NCBI RefSeq assembly: GCF_913777145.1
Contig: NZ_CAJYPS010000034.1
Location: 62,001 to 126,000, forward strand
Reading direction: 5' to 3'
Length of the DNA stretch: 64,000 nucleotides
Source: an uncultured Roseateles sp.
GTDB taxonomy: Bacteria; Pseudomonadota; Gammaproteobacteria; Burkholderiales; Burkholderiaceae_C
Shown: in pieces, positions 50,754 through 60,403 of the stretch
Layout: each line of letters begins with the position of its first letter
How positions within the stretch are numbered: the stretch's first letter is position 1
Made by a program: the position numbers and the translations under genes
The notes under the pieces: model-generated
The model's database searches: none
Seen by the model: only the letters and a program-made list of their open reading frames with translations
What the model was told of the DNA's origin: nothing

Positions 50754-52199
50754 TCAGGACGATGAAGAGGGCGCCGCCGACGGCGGGGCCGCGGGCTGCC
50801 AGCCACCGCCCAGCGCCTTCAGCAGCTGCACGCTGGCCTGCAGGCGGCGGCGCTGGATATCCAGCAGGCGCTGGCGTGCGGCCCAGTCGCTGTTCTCGGC
50901 CACCAGCACCTCCAGGTAGGACACCGTGCCCACGCGGTAGCGGTCGCGGGTCAGCGCCAGCGCCTGGGCGGCCGCGGCGCTGGCGCGGCCCTGGCTCAGC
51001 GACTCCTCGGCCAGCAGGCGCAAGGCGGCGAGCTGGTCCTGCACCTCCTGGAAGGCCACCAGCGTCTGCTGGCGGTAGCCCTCGGCGGCCGCGTCGTGCG
51101 CGGCATCGGCCTGGCGCAGCCGCGAGTCGCGCGCGCCGCCGTCGAAGATCGCGCCGGCCAGCAGCGGGCCCAGCGCCCAGAAGTGGCTGGGCAGCGCCGC
51201 CAGCTGGGCGATGGACGAGCTTTCCAGCCCGGCGCTGCCGCCCAGGCTCAGCGAAGGATAGAAGGCCGCCTGCGCGACGCCGATGCGCGCGTTCGCGGCG
51301 GCCACGCGGCGCTCCGCCGCCGCGATGTCGGGCCGGCGCTGCAGCAGCTCGGACGGCAGCACCGCGGGCACGGCCGGCGGCGCCGGCAGCGTGCTGACCT
51401 GACCCCAGGCGGCCAGCGTCGCCGCAGGCCGGCCGGTCAGCGTGGCCAGCGCATGCTCGGCGGCGCTGCGCGCGATGTCCAGGTCTGTGAGCTGGGCGCG
51501 GGCGCCATCCAGCTGGGCCTGGGACTGGGCCAGCTCCAAGTCTGACGCGATGCCCACCTGCCGGCGCTGGCGGGTCAGGTCCACATCGGCCGCATCGTTG
51601 GTGATGACCTGCTGCAGCAGCTGTTTCTCGGCATCCAGCGCCCTCAGCTGGAAATAGGCGGTCGCGGTCTGCGCCTGCAGCGACAGCCGCACCGCACCCA
51701 GGTCGGCCGCGCCGGCCTGCGCATCGGCGGTGGCGGCACTGACGCCGGAGGCCACGCGGCCCCACAGGTCCAGCTCCCAGGACAGCGACAGCGGCACGGA
51801 GAAGTCACTGGTGGTCTTGCCCGCCAGCGAGCGCCCCACCACGTTGGCCGACACATGGGAGCGCGTGCCGCCCACGCCCGCATTCAGCTGCGGCGCGCCG
51901 GCGGCCTGCGCGCCCTGCACCGCGGCCAAGGCCTGGGCGGCGCGCGCGGCGGCGGCGCGCAGATCGTGGTTGTCGGCGTTGACCTGCGCCTCCAGGCGGT
52001 CCAGCACGGGGTCGTCGAACAGCGTCCACCAGTCGCCGCGCGGCAGCGTGTCGCCGGGTCGCGCCTGGGCCCAGGGCAGGCCCCCCTCCTGGAAGCTGGC
52101 CGGCAGCGCCAGCGCGGGGCGCTGGTAGGCCGGCGCGCTCGCGCAGGCCTGCAGCAACAGTGCGATCGCGCCCAGCAGGGGCAGTGCAGCGGCGCGCAT
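50754..52199 (-). CDS. RND efflux outer-membrane factor, NodT family
   Basis: 481-aa TolC-like lipoprotein: lipobox LLQA-C, then AYQRPALALPASF. Two outer-membrane-efflux repeats follow, with DWWTLFDDPVLDRLEAQVNA, the RPDIAAAERRVAAANARIG strand-helix junction and SWELDLWGRVASGV. It forms the trimeric exit duct for the adaptor and pump encoded directly upstream; it starts 1 bp after the adaptor stop. Confidence 0.93.
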   Translation of the reverse strand: MRAAALPLLGAIALLLQACASAPAYQRPALALPASFQEGGLPWAQARPGDTLPRGDWWTLFDDPVLDRLEAQVNADNHDLRAAAARAAQALAAVQGAQAAGAPQLNAGVGGTRSHVSANVVGRSLAGKTTSDFSVPLSLSWELDLWGRVASGVSAATADAQAGAADLGAVRLSLQAQTATAYFQLRALDAEKQLLQQVITNDAADVDLTRQRRQVGIASDLELAQSQAQLDGARAQLTDLDIARSAAEHALATLTGRPAATLAAWGQVSTLPAPPAVPAVLPSELLQRRPDIAAAERRVAAANARIGVAQAAFYPSLSLGGSAGLESSSIAQLAALPSHFWALGPLLAGAIFDGGARDSRLRQADAAHDAAAEGYRQQTLVAFQEVQDQLAALRLLAEESLSQGRASAAAAQALALTRDRYRVGTVSYLEVLVAENSDWAARQRLLDIQRRRLQASVQLLKALGGGWQPAAPPSAAPSSSS

Positions 52200-52200
52200 C

Positions 52201-53382
52201 TCAGCGCTCCTGCGCGGCCGCAGCCACGCGCACCCGGTCGCCGCTGGCCAGCGCGTCCGGCGGGTCCAGCGCGATGTGCTCGCCGCCGCCGAGGCCCTGC
52301 AGCACCTGCACGCGCCGGCCGTCGTTGCGGCCCAGCACCACCGGCACCAGCGTCGCGCGGTGGCCGGCGTCCACCACCGCCACCGCCGGACCCGTGGGCC
52401 GGTACAGCAGCGCGGTGACCGGCAGCGTCAGCGCGGGACTGGGGTCCTGGAAGTCGAAGCGCAGCTGGGCCGACGCCCCCGGCAACACCCGACCCTGGGC
52501 GTTGTCCACGTCCAGCTCCACATGCAGCGTGCGGGTGGCGGGGTCCATGGCCTCGGCGCGCCGGCTGATGTGCACGGCCAGCGGCTTGCCGCCGCCCGGG
52601 CCCAGGTCCAGCTCGGCCGCCTGGCCCACGCGGGCCAGCGCCGCATAGGCCTGGGGCACGTCGGCGCTGACGCGCAGCGCATGGTCCTGCGTGAGGTGGA
52701 ACAGCTCGGTGACCCCACCGCTGCTGCCGGCGCTGACCAGCGCACCCACATCCACACGGCGTGCGGTGATGACGCCGGCGAACGGTGCGGTCACGCGCTT
52801 GAAGGACTCCAGCTCGCCCAGCCGCGCGACCTCGGCGCGCGCGCCCTCCAGCACGGCCAGCTTGACGTGCAGATCGGCCTGCTTCTGGTCCACGTCCTGC
52901 GACGCGACCGCATGCGTGCGCGCCAGCTCCTGCCAGCGCGCCGCGGTCACGCGGGCCAGCTCGGCGTCGGCTTCGGCACGCTGCAGCGCGGCGCGGGCCT
53001 GGCGCAGGCTCTCGTCCACCTCGGGCGTGTCGATCTCGGCCAGCAGCTGACCGGCCTTCACACGGGCGCCCAGGTCCACGGTCCAGCGCTTCAGGTAGCC
53101 GCTGGTGCGGGCGTAGATGGGCGTGTCCTGCACCGCGCGCACGCCGGCCGGCAGCACCACCACCTCGCGGGCCGGCGCGCGGCCGGGTTGCACCAGGGCC
53201 ACCACCGGCAGGTTGGGTCCCTCGGCCGAGGCCGCGGGCTCGCTGCCACGGCTCAGCACCGCGGCACCCAGCAGCAGCAGCGCCGCTGCGGCAGGCACCG
53301 CGTAGCGCCAGCGCCCGCCGGGCAGCAGCGTGTGGGCCTTGGGGTCGGCCGGGGTTTGATCGTGAACGGGGGATGGGCTCAT
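52201..53382 (-). CDS. RND efflux periplasmic adaptor (membrane fusion protein)
   Basis: 393 aa from the ATG at 53382. An N-terminal membrane helix (RYAVPAAAALLLLGAAVLS) follows a short cytoplasmic lead. The barrel-sandwich/lipoyl halves are TPIYARTSGYLKRWTVDLGA and VTAPFAGVITARRVDVGALV, flanking an alpha hairpin (DESLRQARAALQRAEADAEL). It bridges the inner-membrane pump and the NodT-family duct. It lies between them in one operon, 44 bp after the pump gene. Confidence 0.93.
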   Translation of the reverse strand: MSPSPVHDQTPADPKAHTLLPGGRWRYAVPAAAALLLLGAAVLSRGSEPAASAEGPNLPVVALVQPGRAPAREVVVLPAGVRAVQDTPIYARTSGYLKRWTVDLGARVKAGQLLAEIDTPEVDESLRQARAALQRAEADAELARVTAARWQELARTHAVASQDVDQKQADLHVKLAVLEGARAEVARLGELESFKRVTAPFAGVITARRVDVGALVSAGSSGGVTELFHLTQDHALRVSADVPQAYAALARVGQAAELDLGPGGGKPLAVHISRRAEAMDPATRTLHVELDVDNAQGRVLPGASAQLRFDFQDPSPALTLPVTALLYRPTGPAVAVVDAGHRATLVPVVLGRNDGRRVQVLQGLGGGEHIALDPPDALASGDRVRVAAAAQER

Positions 53383-53426
53383 GGGATTCTCCGGAGCCGC
53401 CGCGGCGGCAGGGGCGGTTCGAGGGC

Positions 53427-56400
53427 TCAGACGGCGGGGATGGTGGGCGTCGGGTGCGGCTGCGCGGTGGCGCGGCGGCCGTGCAGCCACGCGAACACCA
53501 GCGGCACGAACAGCAGGCTGGCGGTGGTGCCCAACGTCAGGCCGCCCAGCACCGCGCGGCCCAGCGGCGCGTTCTGCTCGCCGCCCTCGCCCAGGCCCAG
53601 TGCCATGGGCAGCATGCCGATGATCATGGCCAGCGCGGTCATCAGCACCGGGCGCAGGCGGGTGGTGCCAGCGGTCAGCGCGGCCTGCAGCGGCGCGATG
53701 CCGGCGGCCAGCTGGTCGCGCGCGGCGTTGACGACCAGGATGCTGTTGGCGGTGGCTATGCCCACGCACATGATGGCGCCGGTCAGCGCCGGCACGCTGA
53801 CCGTGGTGCCGGTGAGCAGCAGCATCCACACCACGCCGGCCATCACCAGCGGCAGGCCGGTGAGGATGATCAGCGGGTCCAGCCAGGACTGGAAGTTCAC
53901 CACCATCAGCAGGTAGACCAGCACGGTCGCGAACAACAGGCCCTGGGCCAGGCCGCTGAAGGAGGACTGCATGGTCTGCACCTGGCCGCGCAGCACCACG
54001 GACGCACCCTTGGGCAGCTCGGCACGGCTGGCATCGACGATGCGCTGCACGTCGCGTGCCACCGCGCCGAGGTCACGGCCCTGCACCGACGCGTAGAGGT
54101 CCAGCACCGGCTGCACGTTGTAGTGCGACACCACCGCCGGCGTGCTGCCGAAGCTGGCCGTGGCCAGATTGCCCAGGCGCGTGGTGATGCCGTTGGCGCC
54201 GCCGCTGACGGGGATGTTGTCCAGCGCCTGCAGCGAGTCCACGCTGGTCTGCGGCGCCTGCGTGGCCATCAGGTAGCTGACACCGTTCTTGGGGTTGAGC
54301 CAGAAGTTGGGCGTGGTCTGCGCGCTGCCGCTGAGCGTGACCAGCAGGTTGCTGGCCACCTCGCGCGGCGTGAAGCCCATCTGCAGCGCCTGCGGGCGGT
54401 CCAGGTCGTAATGGATCAGCGGCGCATCGGCGGGCTGCTGCAGGCGCAGGTCGACAAGACCCGGCACCGCGGCCAGGCGGCCGCTGAGCTTGCGGGCGAA
54501 CTCGCGATTGGCCTCGGCGTCGCGGCCCACGATCTGCACGTCCATGGGCGCGGGCGCGCCGAAGTTGAGGATCTGGCTGACGATGTCGGCCGGCAGGAAG
54601 GCGAAGCTCACGCCGGGAAAGGCGCGCGGCAGCTGCTCGCGCAGCGTCTGCACATAGCGGGCGCTGGGCGCGTGGCCGTCCTTCAGCGTGATCAGCACAT
54701 CGGCATCGCCCTCGCCTATGGGCCCCGAGGTGCTGTAGCTGAGGTTGATGCCGCTGACCGGCAGGCCGATGTTGTCCAGCACGCCGCCCAGCTCGGCCGC
54801 CGGGATCAGCTGGCGCAGCTGGGCCTCCACGCGATCCACCAGCGCGGCGGTGGACTCCACCCGCGTGCCGGTGCGGGCGCGCAGGTGCAGGCGGATCTGG
54901 CCGGTGTCCACGCTGGGGAAGAAGTCCTCGCCCAGGCGCGGCAGCAGGGCCAGCGACGCCAGCGCGAACAACAGCATGGCCGGCAGCACCAAGGCCTTGT
55001 GCGCCAGCGCGCGCTGCAGCAGCGCCACATAGCCCGCCCGCAGGCGCTCGAAGCCGGCCTCGAAGCCCGCCTGCCAGCGGCGCAGCGCCGCAAAGCGCGA
55101 GCCCTGGGTGGCCGCCGCGTCGTGATGGCGCAGCAGGAAGCGCGCCATCGTGGGCACCAGCGTGCGTGACAGCACATAGGACGCCAGCATCGCGAACACC
55201 ACCGCCTCGGCCAGTGGCACGAACAGGAAGCGCGCCACGCCGCTGAGCAGGAACATGGGCAGGAACACGATGCAGATGCACAGCGTGGACACGATGGCCG
55301 GCACCGCGATCTCGCCCGCGCCGTCCAGGATGGCCTGCTCCAGCGGTGTGCCCAGCTGCAGGTGGCGCTCGATGTTCTCTATGGTGACGGTGGCGTCGTC
55401 CACCAGGATGCCCACCGCCAGCGCCAGGCCGCCCAGCGTCATGATGTTGAGGGTCTCGCCCAGCGCCGACAGCACGGTCAGCGAGCTGAGGATGGACAGC
55501 GGGATGGTGGTCGCGATGATCAGCGTGGAGCGCCAGCTGCCCAGGAACAGCAGGATCATCAGACTGGCCAGCGCCGCGGCGATCACGGTCTCGCGCAACA
55601 CGCCCTGGATGGCGGCCTTCACGAACAGCGACTGGTCGGCCAGCGCCTGGATGTTCAGCTCGGATGGCAGGCCGGCCTGCAACTGGGGCAGCAGCGCCTT
55701 CACGCGGGCCACGATGTCCAGCGTGGATGCATCGCCCGTCTTCTCGATCTGCAGCAGCGCGGCGCGACCGCCGTCCTGCTTCACGATGTTGAGCTGGGGC
55801 GCATAGCCGTCGCGCACCTGGGCCACGTCGTGCACATAGACCACGCCGCCGGACGTGGCCTTGATCGGCAGTTCGTTGAGCGCCTGGATGGTCGTGGGGC
55901 TGGCGTTCATCTCCACGCCGTACTCCAGCGCACCGATCTTGGCCGTGCCACTGGGCAGGATGAGGCTCTGCGCATTGATCGCGTTGACCACGTCCAGCGG
56001 GGCCAGGCCGTGCGCCTGCAGCGCGGCCTGGTCGATATCCACCATCACCTGGCGCACCTTGCCGCCGAAGGGCAGCGGCACGGACGCCCCCGGCACCGTC
56101 GCGAGCTGGGTGCGCACCGCGGTGTTGCCCAGGTCATAGAGCGTCTGCTCGGGCAGGCTCTTGCTGGACAGCGCCAGCTGCAGGATGGGCACGGTGGACG
56201 CGCTATAGCTCAGCATCAGCGGCGCGGTCGCGCCCGGCGGCATCAGCTTCACGATGGACGCGGACTCCGCGCCGATTTCCGACAGCGCCTGCGGCACGCT
56301 GGCGCCCGGCTGCAGGAAGACCTTGACCACCGCCACGCCGTTGAGCGACTGCGACTCGATGTGCTCGATATTGCCCACCGTCGTGGTCAGCGCGCGCTCG

Positions 56401-56600
56401 AAGGAGGTGGTGATGCGCTGCTCCATCTGCTGCGGCGACAGGCCGCCATAGGTCCAGATGACGCTGACCACCGGGATGTTGATGGACGGGAAGATGTCGG
56501 TGGGTGTGCGCAGCGCGGTCAGCGGACCGACGATGAGGATGAGCAGCGCGAGCACCGCGAAGGTGTAGGGGCGGCTCAACGCCAGCTTGACTATCCACAT
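53427..56600 (-). CDS. RND efflux pump inner-membrane transporter
   Basis: 1057 aa from the ATG at 56600 (MWIVKLALSRPYTFAVLALL); the ORF extends upstream without support. Twelve membrane helices with two large periplasmic loops. Readable marks are FPSINIPVVSVIWTYGGLSP, the proton-relay helix GILVDDATVTIENIERH, and the second-half GAIMCVGIATANSILVVNAA. The TM4 motif is nearer to MdtB/NolG-type pumps than to AcrB. It exports hydrophobic or amphipathic compounds. It heads the operon pump-adaptor-duct; no regulator gene adjoins it. Confidence 0.94.
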   Translation of the reverse strand: MWIVKLALSRPYTFAVLALLILIVGPLTALRTPTDIFPSINIPVVSVIWTYGGLSPQQMEQRITTSFERALTTTVGNIEHIESQSLNGVAVVKVFLQPGASVPQALSEIGAESASIVKLMPPGATAPLMLSYSASTVPILQLALSSKSLPEQTLYDLGNTAVRTQLATVPGASVPLPFGGKVRQVMVDIDQAALQAHGLAPLDVVNAINAQSLILPSGTAKIGALEYGVEMNASPTTIQALNELPIKATSGGVVYVHDVAQVRDGYAPQLNIVKQDGGRAALLQIEKTGDASTLDIVARVKALLPQLQAGLPSELNIQALADQSLFVKAAIQGVLRETVIAAALASLMILLFLGSWRSTLIIATTIPLSILSSLTVLSALGETLNIMTLGGLALAVGILVDDATVTIENIERHLQLGTPLEQAILDGAGEIAVPAIVSTLCICIVFLPMFLLSGVARFLFVPLAEAVVFAMLASYVLSRTLVPTMARFLLRHHDAAATQGSRFAALRRWQAGFEAGFERLRAGYVALLQRALAHKALVLPAMLLFALASLALLPRLGEDFFPSVDTGQIRLHLRARTGTRVESTAALVDRVEAQLRQLIPAAELGGVLDNIGLPVSGINLSYSTSGPIGEGDADVLITLKDGHAPSARYVQTLREQLPRAFPGVSFAFLPADIVSQILNFGAPAPMDVQIVGRDAEANREFARKLSGRLAAVPGLVDLRLQQPADAPLIHYDLDRPQALQMGFTPREVASNLLVTLSGSAQTTPNFWLNPKNGVSYLMATQAPQTSVDSLQALDNIPVSGGANGITTRLGNLATASFGSTPAVVSHYNVQPVLDLYASVQGRDLGAVARDVQRIVDASRAELPKGASVVLRGQVQTMQSSFSGLAQGLLFATVLVYLLMVVNFQSWLDPLIILTGLPLVMAGVVWMLLLTGTTVSVPALTGAIMCVGIATANSILVVNAARDQLAAGIAPLQAALTAGTTRLRPVLMTALAMIIGMLPMALGLGEGGEQNAPLGRAVLGGLTLGTTASLLFVPLVFAWLHGRRATAQPHPTPTIPAV

Positions 56601-56712
56601 GGGCAACCTCGGACTCTGCCGTTGCGACGGCGACCGGGTGCCGCATGACGGCGCGGCACTCCTTGGATGGCCATTCTTGGAATCCGGCCCCGACGCCTGC
56701 CGAACACGCTGC

Positions 56713-56726
56713 TTACATTTTTGTAA
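56713..56726. promoter_or_regulatory. Operator-like inverted repeat before the RND operon
   Basis: TTACA-TTTT-TGTAA is a perfect 5+5 inverted repeat 113 bp upstream of the pump ATG. The form resembles TetR/AcrR-type operators of efflux operons. No regulator gene lies nearby, so the protein would have to be encoded elsewhere. Confidence 0.5.
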
Positions 56727-57141
56727 TCCGCCGTACCCGGAAACGCCGTCCGCACAGATGCACCTAAGGTGTCCCCGCATGCACCACTCACGGTGGATCG
56801 GACGGAAATCCAGCTCGATTTGCACCAATCTGCAACAGCACCCTGGCCTTTGGGCCAGGCCTTCACGCCCTTTTGCCGTGCATTCAGGGCGATTGGCGAC
56901 CTACCCCCCTAACTTCGACGTAAGCGCGAAAAGTTACACACTTCGCAGAGGGGCGGTAGTACAAATGATGCACCGCAGCAATCGACTCGAAAGAGAAGAG
57001 TCGAATAGCCGCCGGCAATGAGACCGTGCATTGACGCGCAGAAGACGATCCATTCGAAATGAATGGAGATGACTGCGCGGGGACAAACTCGGCCTCAAGA
57101 GTTGCTGAGTTGAATCACCGTAGCAGTCAGGGGAGCAGCCC
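56727..57141. other. Non-coding divergent region before the exopolysaccharide operon
   Basis: About 540 bp (56601-57141) separate the RND and exopolysaccharide operons; this part is visibly less GC-rich than its surroundings. I see no gene. Two hairpins stand out: TCGACTC/GAGTCGA (56982-56988, 56998-57004) and CCATTC/GAATGG (57050-57055, 57061-57066). They probably belong to the promoter/leader of the exopolysaccharide operon. GGGGAG lies 7 nt before its first ATG (57142). Confidence 0.6.
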
Positions 57142-57810
57142 ATGCAAGTCACCACCTACCTGGCATCGTCCAGTGCCCCGCACCACCAGGGCCGCCCCTG
57201 GTCGGAGTCCGTCGAAACCGCGCTGCACCAGGCCACGGCCGCCGTGCTGCTGCTGTTGCTCAGCCCCGTGATGCTGTTCATCAGCCTGATGATCTGGCGC
57301 GTGGACGGCGCGCCCGTGCTGTTCGGCCATTACCGCGTGGGCCGCAATGGCCGGCTGTTCCGCTGCCTGAAGTTCCGCAGCATGCGCCGCGATGCCGATC
57401 AGCTATTGAAAAAATTGCTAGAAGAGAATGAATCGGCACGAATGGAATGGCAGAGAGACCAGAAGCTCGCCAATGATCCGCGCATCACGCCCATTGGCCG
57501 ATTCATTCGAAAGACCAGCCTGGACGAATTGCCGCAATTGATCAATGTGCTGCGCGGCGAAATGCGCCTGGTGGGCCCGCGGCCAGTCACGCCGCCCGAG
57601 CTGACCCGCTATGGCGAGGTGCGCTGGCATTACGTCAGCGTGCATCCCGGCATCACCGGCCTGTGGCAGGTCAGCGGTCGCAACCAGACCACCTACGAAG
57701 AGCGGGTTGCGCTGGACCGCCGCTATGTGGAGACGGCGCATCCGCTGACCGATCTGCGCATCCTGCTGCGCACCCTCTACGTCGTGGTGACCGGCCATGG
57801 CGCCTGCTAA
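57142..57810 (+). CDS. Undecaprenyl-phosphate sugar phosphotransferase (initiating)
   Basis: 222 aa. It has only the catalytic domain of the WcaJ/WbaP family: one membrane segment (TAAVLLLLLSPVMLFISLMI), then GHYRVGRNGRLFRCLKFRSM, SLDELPQLINVLRGEMRLVG, and GPRPVTPPEL, with the Asp-Glu pair in DELPQ. It transfers a sugar-1-phosphate to undecaprenyl phosphate and so starts each repeat unit of the exopolysaccharide. It is the first gene of the operon and overlaps the next by 14 nt. Confidence 0.93.
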   Translation: MQVTTYLASSSAPHHQGRPWSESVETALHQATAAVLLLLLSPVMLFISLMIWRVDGAPVLFGHYRVGRNGRLFRCLKFRSMRRDADQLLKKLLEENESARMEWQRDQKLANDPRITPIGRFIRKTSLDELPQLINVLRGEMRLVGPRPVTPPELTRYGEVRWHYVSVHPGITGLWQVSGRNQTTYEERVALDRRYVETAHPLTDLRILLRTLYVVVTGHGAC

Positions 57811-58984
57811 CTGGGAAGGCGCGGCCGCCGTCGTCGCGCCCGCGGGCTCGCTGCCCGCAACCAGGCTGCAGCGCAGCAGCGCCAGTGCGGAACTCACGGT
57901 CCATCTGGTCGGCCGACTGACGCCGCCGGTGCTGGGCTTTCTGCTGCCGCTGCTGGACACGCTGCACAGCGCCGGCCGCGCGCAGGCGCTGGTCTATGTG
58001 GATGGTGCCGGCCCGCCGCTGCCGCCCGAGCGCCTGCCCCCGGGCCTGCGCCTGCTGCCGGTGGCCGACCACGCCCACCCGCTGGGGCGCATCGTCGCGT
58101 TGTACGCGGCGCTGGGCCGGCTGGCCCGCGAGCAGTCCATTGCCACGCTGCACCTGCACGGCCTGCTGCCGGGGCTGGCCGCCATGCACTGGCTCTACCG
58201 CCGGCCGCGCGGCCAGGTCCACGTGTATTTCTCGCCGCACAGCTCGCGCGCGCTGGTTCGTCAGACCCTGCTGCGCCGCGGCCTGGCCAGGCTGCTGCAG
58301 CTGGGCCTGGGCCGGCATGAGGCCCGCACCATCGTCAACATGAATCCCGAGCTGCAGACGCTGCAGCCGCTGGCCGCGCTGCCCGCCAGCGTGCTGGAGA
58401 GCCCCGTGCCCGCGGTGTTCTTCGACGCACCGCGGCGCGAGGCCCGCCGCCCGCTGTTGATCAGCTGCAACCTGGAGGGCCAGCGCGCCGCGGTGGATGC
58501 GTTCGCGCGCATCGCGGTGCTGCTGAATGACGACGCGCTGAGCCTGAACTTCAACTGGGTGGGTCAGGCCGAGCCCGAGGCCGCCGCGGCGCTGAAGGCG
58601 GCCGGCGTGGGCCAGTTCGCGGTGGCCAGCGACGAGAGCCGCGCGCAGCGCCTGGGCACGGCCTGGATCTATGTGGCACCGACCGAGGAGCGCGGCTTCC
58701 CGGTGCGGCTGGCCGAGGCCATGGCGGCCGGCCTGCCCAGCGTCGCGCTGGACACGCCCAACCACCGCTGCCTGCTGGACGAGGGCGTGACCGGCTACCT
58801 GTGCACCGACCTGGACGGGCTGCTGCAGCGCATTGCCGAGCTGGTGGATTCGCGTGCGCTGCGCGAGTCCATGGGCGCGGCGGCGCGCGAGGTCGCGCGG
58901 GCCCGCTTCAGCGAACCGGTGTTCAAGGCAAGGCTGCTGGACATGGTCGCCGCGGCCGAGGCCGACGGGAGGCCCGCGCCATGA
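57797..58984 (+). CDS. Glycosyltransferase (GT4-like)
   Basis: 395 aa. The N-terminal half is a divergent Rossmann lobe (ELTVHLVGRLTPPVLGFLLP). The C-terminal half has the family 1/4 pattern: NFNWVGQAEPEAA, YVAPTEERGFPVRLAEAMAA with the donor-binding E-x7-E, GLPSVALDTPNHR and VTGYLC. It adds a sugar to the lipid-linked repeat unit. It overlaps both neighbours (14 nt upstream, 4 nt downstream), which points to coupled translation. Confidence 0.87.
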   Translation: MAPANWEGAAAVVAPAGSLPATRLQRSSASAELTVHLVGRLTPPVLGFLLPLLDTLHSAGRAQALVYVDGAGPPLPPERLPPGLRLLPVADHAHPLGRIVALYAALGRLAREQSIATLHLHGLLPGLAAMHWLYRRPRGQVHVYFSPHSSRALVRQTLLRRGLARLLQLGLGRHEARTIVNMNPELQTLQPLAALPASVLESPVPAVFFDAPRREARRPLLISCNLEGQRAAVDAFARIAVLLNDDALSLNFNWVGQAEPEAAAALKAAGVGQFAVASDESRAQRLGTAWIYVAPTEERGFPVRLAEAMAAGLPSVALDTPNHRCLLDEGVTGYLCTDLDGLLQRIAELVDSRALRESMGAAAREVARARFSEPVFKARLLDMVAAAEADGRPAP

Positions 58985-60390
58985 CCCCCACCCAACTGCT
59001 GCGCGCGCTGCGCGCCCGCTGGCTGACGCTGGCCGCCACGCTGGCGCTGTGCCTGGGCCTGGGCACGGCGCTGCTGCTGGTGCTCAAGCCGCAGTACACG
59101 GTCAATGCCACGGTGATGCTGGACATGAAGGCCGCCGACCCGATCAACGGCGCGGTGATCCCGGCGCTGGGCATCAGCAACTACCTGGCCACGCAGGCCG
59201 ACCTGATGCGCAGCGCCCGCGTGATCGAGCGTGCGCTGCGCACGCTGAAGATGGACGCCGATGCGCAGACCGACGCCGACTGGCGCGCCGACACCGGCGG
59301 CCGCGGCGACAAGCTGGCCTGGCTGGGCGCACGCGTGCTGAAGAACCTGCTGGTCACGCCCTCGCGCGAGTCCAACATGATCGCGCTGGCCTACACCGGC
59401 GCCGATGCGCAATGGGCCACCGACTTCATGAAGGCGCTGCTGGACGCCTACATCGCCACCACCATCGAGCTGCGCGCCGCGGCCGCCGGCCACAACAACG
59501 CCTTCTTCGAGGAGCACCTGAGCCAGCTGCGCAACAACCTCACGCAGGCCCAGCAAAAGCTCAGCGCGCTGCAGCGCGACGCTGGCGTGCTGGTCAATGA
59601 CGAGCGCCTGGACGTGGAGAACGCCCGCCTCACCGAGCTGTCCAACCAGCTGCTGGCGCTGCAGATCGCCGAGGCCGATTCCAGCAGCCGCAAGCAGACC
59701 GCCAAGGGCCAGATCGACAGCACGCAGGAGGCGCTGTCCAACCCGGTCGTGGGCGGCATGACGGCCGATCTCGCGCGCCAGGAAGCGCGCCTGTCCGAGC
59801 TCAGCTCGCGCCTGGGCGAACGCCACCCCGATGTGCAGCAGGCGCGCGCCAACATCGCCGCGCTCAAGGGCCGGCTGGACGAGGAACTGCGCCGCCTGGG
59901 CAAGAGCCTGGGCATCAACAACAGCGTGCATGCGACCCGCGTGGCCCAGCTGCGCCAGGCCTACGAGGCGCAGCGCGAGAAGGTCGCCCGCTTCAAGGCG
60001 CTGCGCGACCAGGCCGCGGTGCTGCAGCGCGACGTGGAGAACGCCAACCAGGCCTACAGCGACACCGCCGCACGCGCGCGCCAGACCGGCATGGAGAGCC
60101 AGTCCGCGCTGACCAACGCGGCCGTGGTGATGGCGCCCACGCTGCCGCCCAAGCCCTCCAAGCCCCGGCCGCTGCTGGTGATGGTGCTGGCCAGCGCCGC
60201 CGGCCTGCTGCTGGGCCTGGCCGCCGCGCTGCTGCGCGAACTGACCGACCGCCGCCTGCGCAGCGAGGACGACATCACGCTGCTGCTGGGCCAGGCCTCG
60301 CTGGGCCTGCTGCCGCTGGATGCGCTGACCCGCCCGGCGGGGGGCCTGCTGGCACGCCTGCAGCCCCGGCCCGCGCTGGGCGCCCGCTGA
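58981..60390 (+). CDS. epsF: Exopolysaccharide chain-length determinant EpsF (Wzz/GumC-like)
   Basis: 469 aa from the ATG at 58981, overlapping the previous stop by 4 nt. TM1 (about 15-37) and TM2 (about 400-420) flank a periplasmic domain with long coiled coils (SQLRNNLTQAQQKLSALQRD, DLARQEARLSELSSRLGERH). The Wzz proline-rich segment before TM2 is present (PTLPPKPSKPRPLL). It sets polymer length and couples to the EpsG kinase-like ATPase encoded next. Length and order match the EpsF-EpsG pair of methanolan-type loci. Confidence 0.88.
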   Translation: MTPTQLLRALRARWLTLAATLALCLGLGTALLLVLKPQYTVNATVMLDMKAADPINGAVIPALGISNYLATQADLMRSARVIERALRTLKMDADAQTDADWRADTGGRGDKLAWLGARVLKNLLVTPSRESNMIALAYTGADAQWATDFMKALLDAYIATTIELRAAAAGHNNAFFEEHLSQLRNNLTQAQQKLSALQRDAGVLVNDERLDVENARLTELSNQLLALQIAEADSSSRKQTAKGQIDSTQEALSNPVVGGMTADLARQEARLSELSSRLGERHPDVQQARANIAALKGRLDEELRRLGKSLGINNSVHATRVAQLRQAYEAQREKVARFKALRDQAAVLQRDVENANQAYSDTAARARQTGMESQSALTNAAVVMAPTLPPKPSKPRPLLVMVLASAAGLLLGLAAALLRELTDRRLRSEDDITLLLGQASLGLLPLDALTRPAGGLLARLQPRPALGAR

Positions 60391-60403
60391 ACGAGAGGCC
60401 TGC

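Noticed and set aside
53427-56828. RND pump start at 56828
   Set aside because: The extra 76 residues lack similarity to RND proteins and include the operator-like repeat; MWIVKLALSRP at 56600 is the usual start.
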